DNA of 64,000 nt, taken from the NCBI GenBank assembly GCA_023259055.1, contig JAHFQZ010000004.1:186001-250000 (forward strand), written 5' to 3'. Positions 63,896 through 64,000 of the stretch are shown here, piece after piece; the stretch's first letter is position 1; the number at the start of each line of letters is the position of its first letter. The stretch is from Nitrosomonadales bacterium. GTDB lineage: Bacteria > Pseudomonadota > Gammaproteobacteria > Burkholderiales > Gallionellaceae. The translations under genes and the position numbers were made by a program. Below the pieces are notes generated by a model. That model did no database searches, was not told where the DNA came from, and was given only the letters and a program-made list of their open reading frames with translations.

Positions 63896-64000
63896 ATGAA
63901 AATCATCCTCATGAAACTCAAGAATCACGCAAAAGTAACAGCCTGGATATTCGTCGGCTCGCTGACGGCAATAAGCGGAGTATATGCGCAGGAAACCGAA
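63896..64000 (+). CDS. Exported protein, N-terminal part (3' end outside window)
   Basis: Only 35 codons are visible, from ATG 63896. MKIILMKLKNHAKVTAWIF is followed by VGSLTAISGVYAQETE, a signal peptide with a likely cut after VYA. It starts 11 bases after the lipoprotein stop codon, so it is probably in the same riboswitch-controlled transcript. No strong ribosome-binding site is visible; ATG 63911 is also possible. Function unknown from this fragment. Confidence 0.7.
   Translation, partial: MKIILMKLKNHAKVTAWIFVGSLTAISGVYAQETE

Overview
The window looks like chromosomal DNA of a betaproteobacterium, most likely of the Nitrosomonadales (Gallionellaceae-like) group. The evidence is gene order (ilvB-ilvH-ilvC-psd-pssA-leuA; ECF sigma factor-DUF3619-DUF3106; holC-pepA divergent from lptF-lptG), balanced base composition and proteobacterial housekeeping genes. 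No sequence search was possible, so this placement is inference. I saw no tRNA, rRNA, CRISPR array, prophage or intact insertion sequence.

Region 1 (2-11062, + strand) is a signalling block that runs into type IV pilus functions. It holds the end of a Ser/Thr kinase, a PP2C phosphatase, an FHA protein, a CHASE2 nucleotide cyclase, a metallo-beta-lactamase-fold protein resembling class II cyclic-nucleotide phosphodiesterases, and a cyclic-nucleotide-binding/rhodanese fusion. These are followed by a GAF-PilB/GspE-type ATPase, a GAF-HD-GYP protein and a type IV pilin behind a sigma-54 promoter. Together they suggest joint protein-phosphorylation, cyclic-nucleotide and c-di-GMP control of a surface filament.

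Region 2 (11151-32497) is a surface-glycan locus. The + strand carries two GT-C-like membrane proteins, GT2 and GT4 glycosyltransferases and a methyltransferase. Converging on it is a long, mostly overlapping - strand operon: nucleotide-sugar dehydrogenase, ABC-2 exporter (Wzm/Wzt with a C-terminal extension), methyltransferases, DegT aminotransferase, WbqC-like protein, sulfotransferase, several glycosyltransferases and an epimerase. It fits an ABC-exported O-antigen or capsule.

Region 3 (32669-44578) holds a BepA-like protease, a Ser/Thr kinase fused to a cyclic-nucleotide-binding domain, a TusA-like protein, valS, holC, pepA, lptF, lptG and an ECF sigma operon whose first gene seems to use a CTG start. 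A perfect 31-bp inverted repeat lies between valS and holC.

Region 4 (44660-51311) is the branched-chain amino acid and phospholipid operon ilvBHC-psd-pssA-leuA. A leucine-rich leader peptide and alternative hairpins sit in front of leuA.

Region 5 (51502-62040) is housekeeping and envelope: outer-membrane protein, YihY-like protein, YqhA-like protein, TlpA-like thioredoxin, lytic transglycosylase, proS, rppH, a CBS protein, a PEGA lipoprotein, dut, coaBC and radC. The 5' end of radC is partly duplicated upstream.

Region 6 (62041-64000) contains a clear c-di-GMP-I (GEMM-I) riboswitch ahead of a large secreted lipoprotein resembling IgGFc-binding proteins, then the start of another exported protein. 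With the HD-GYP protein this makes c-di-GMP a recurring theme of the window.
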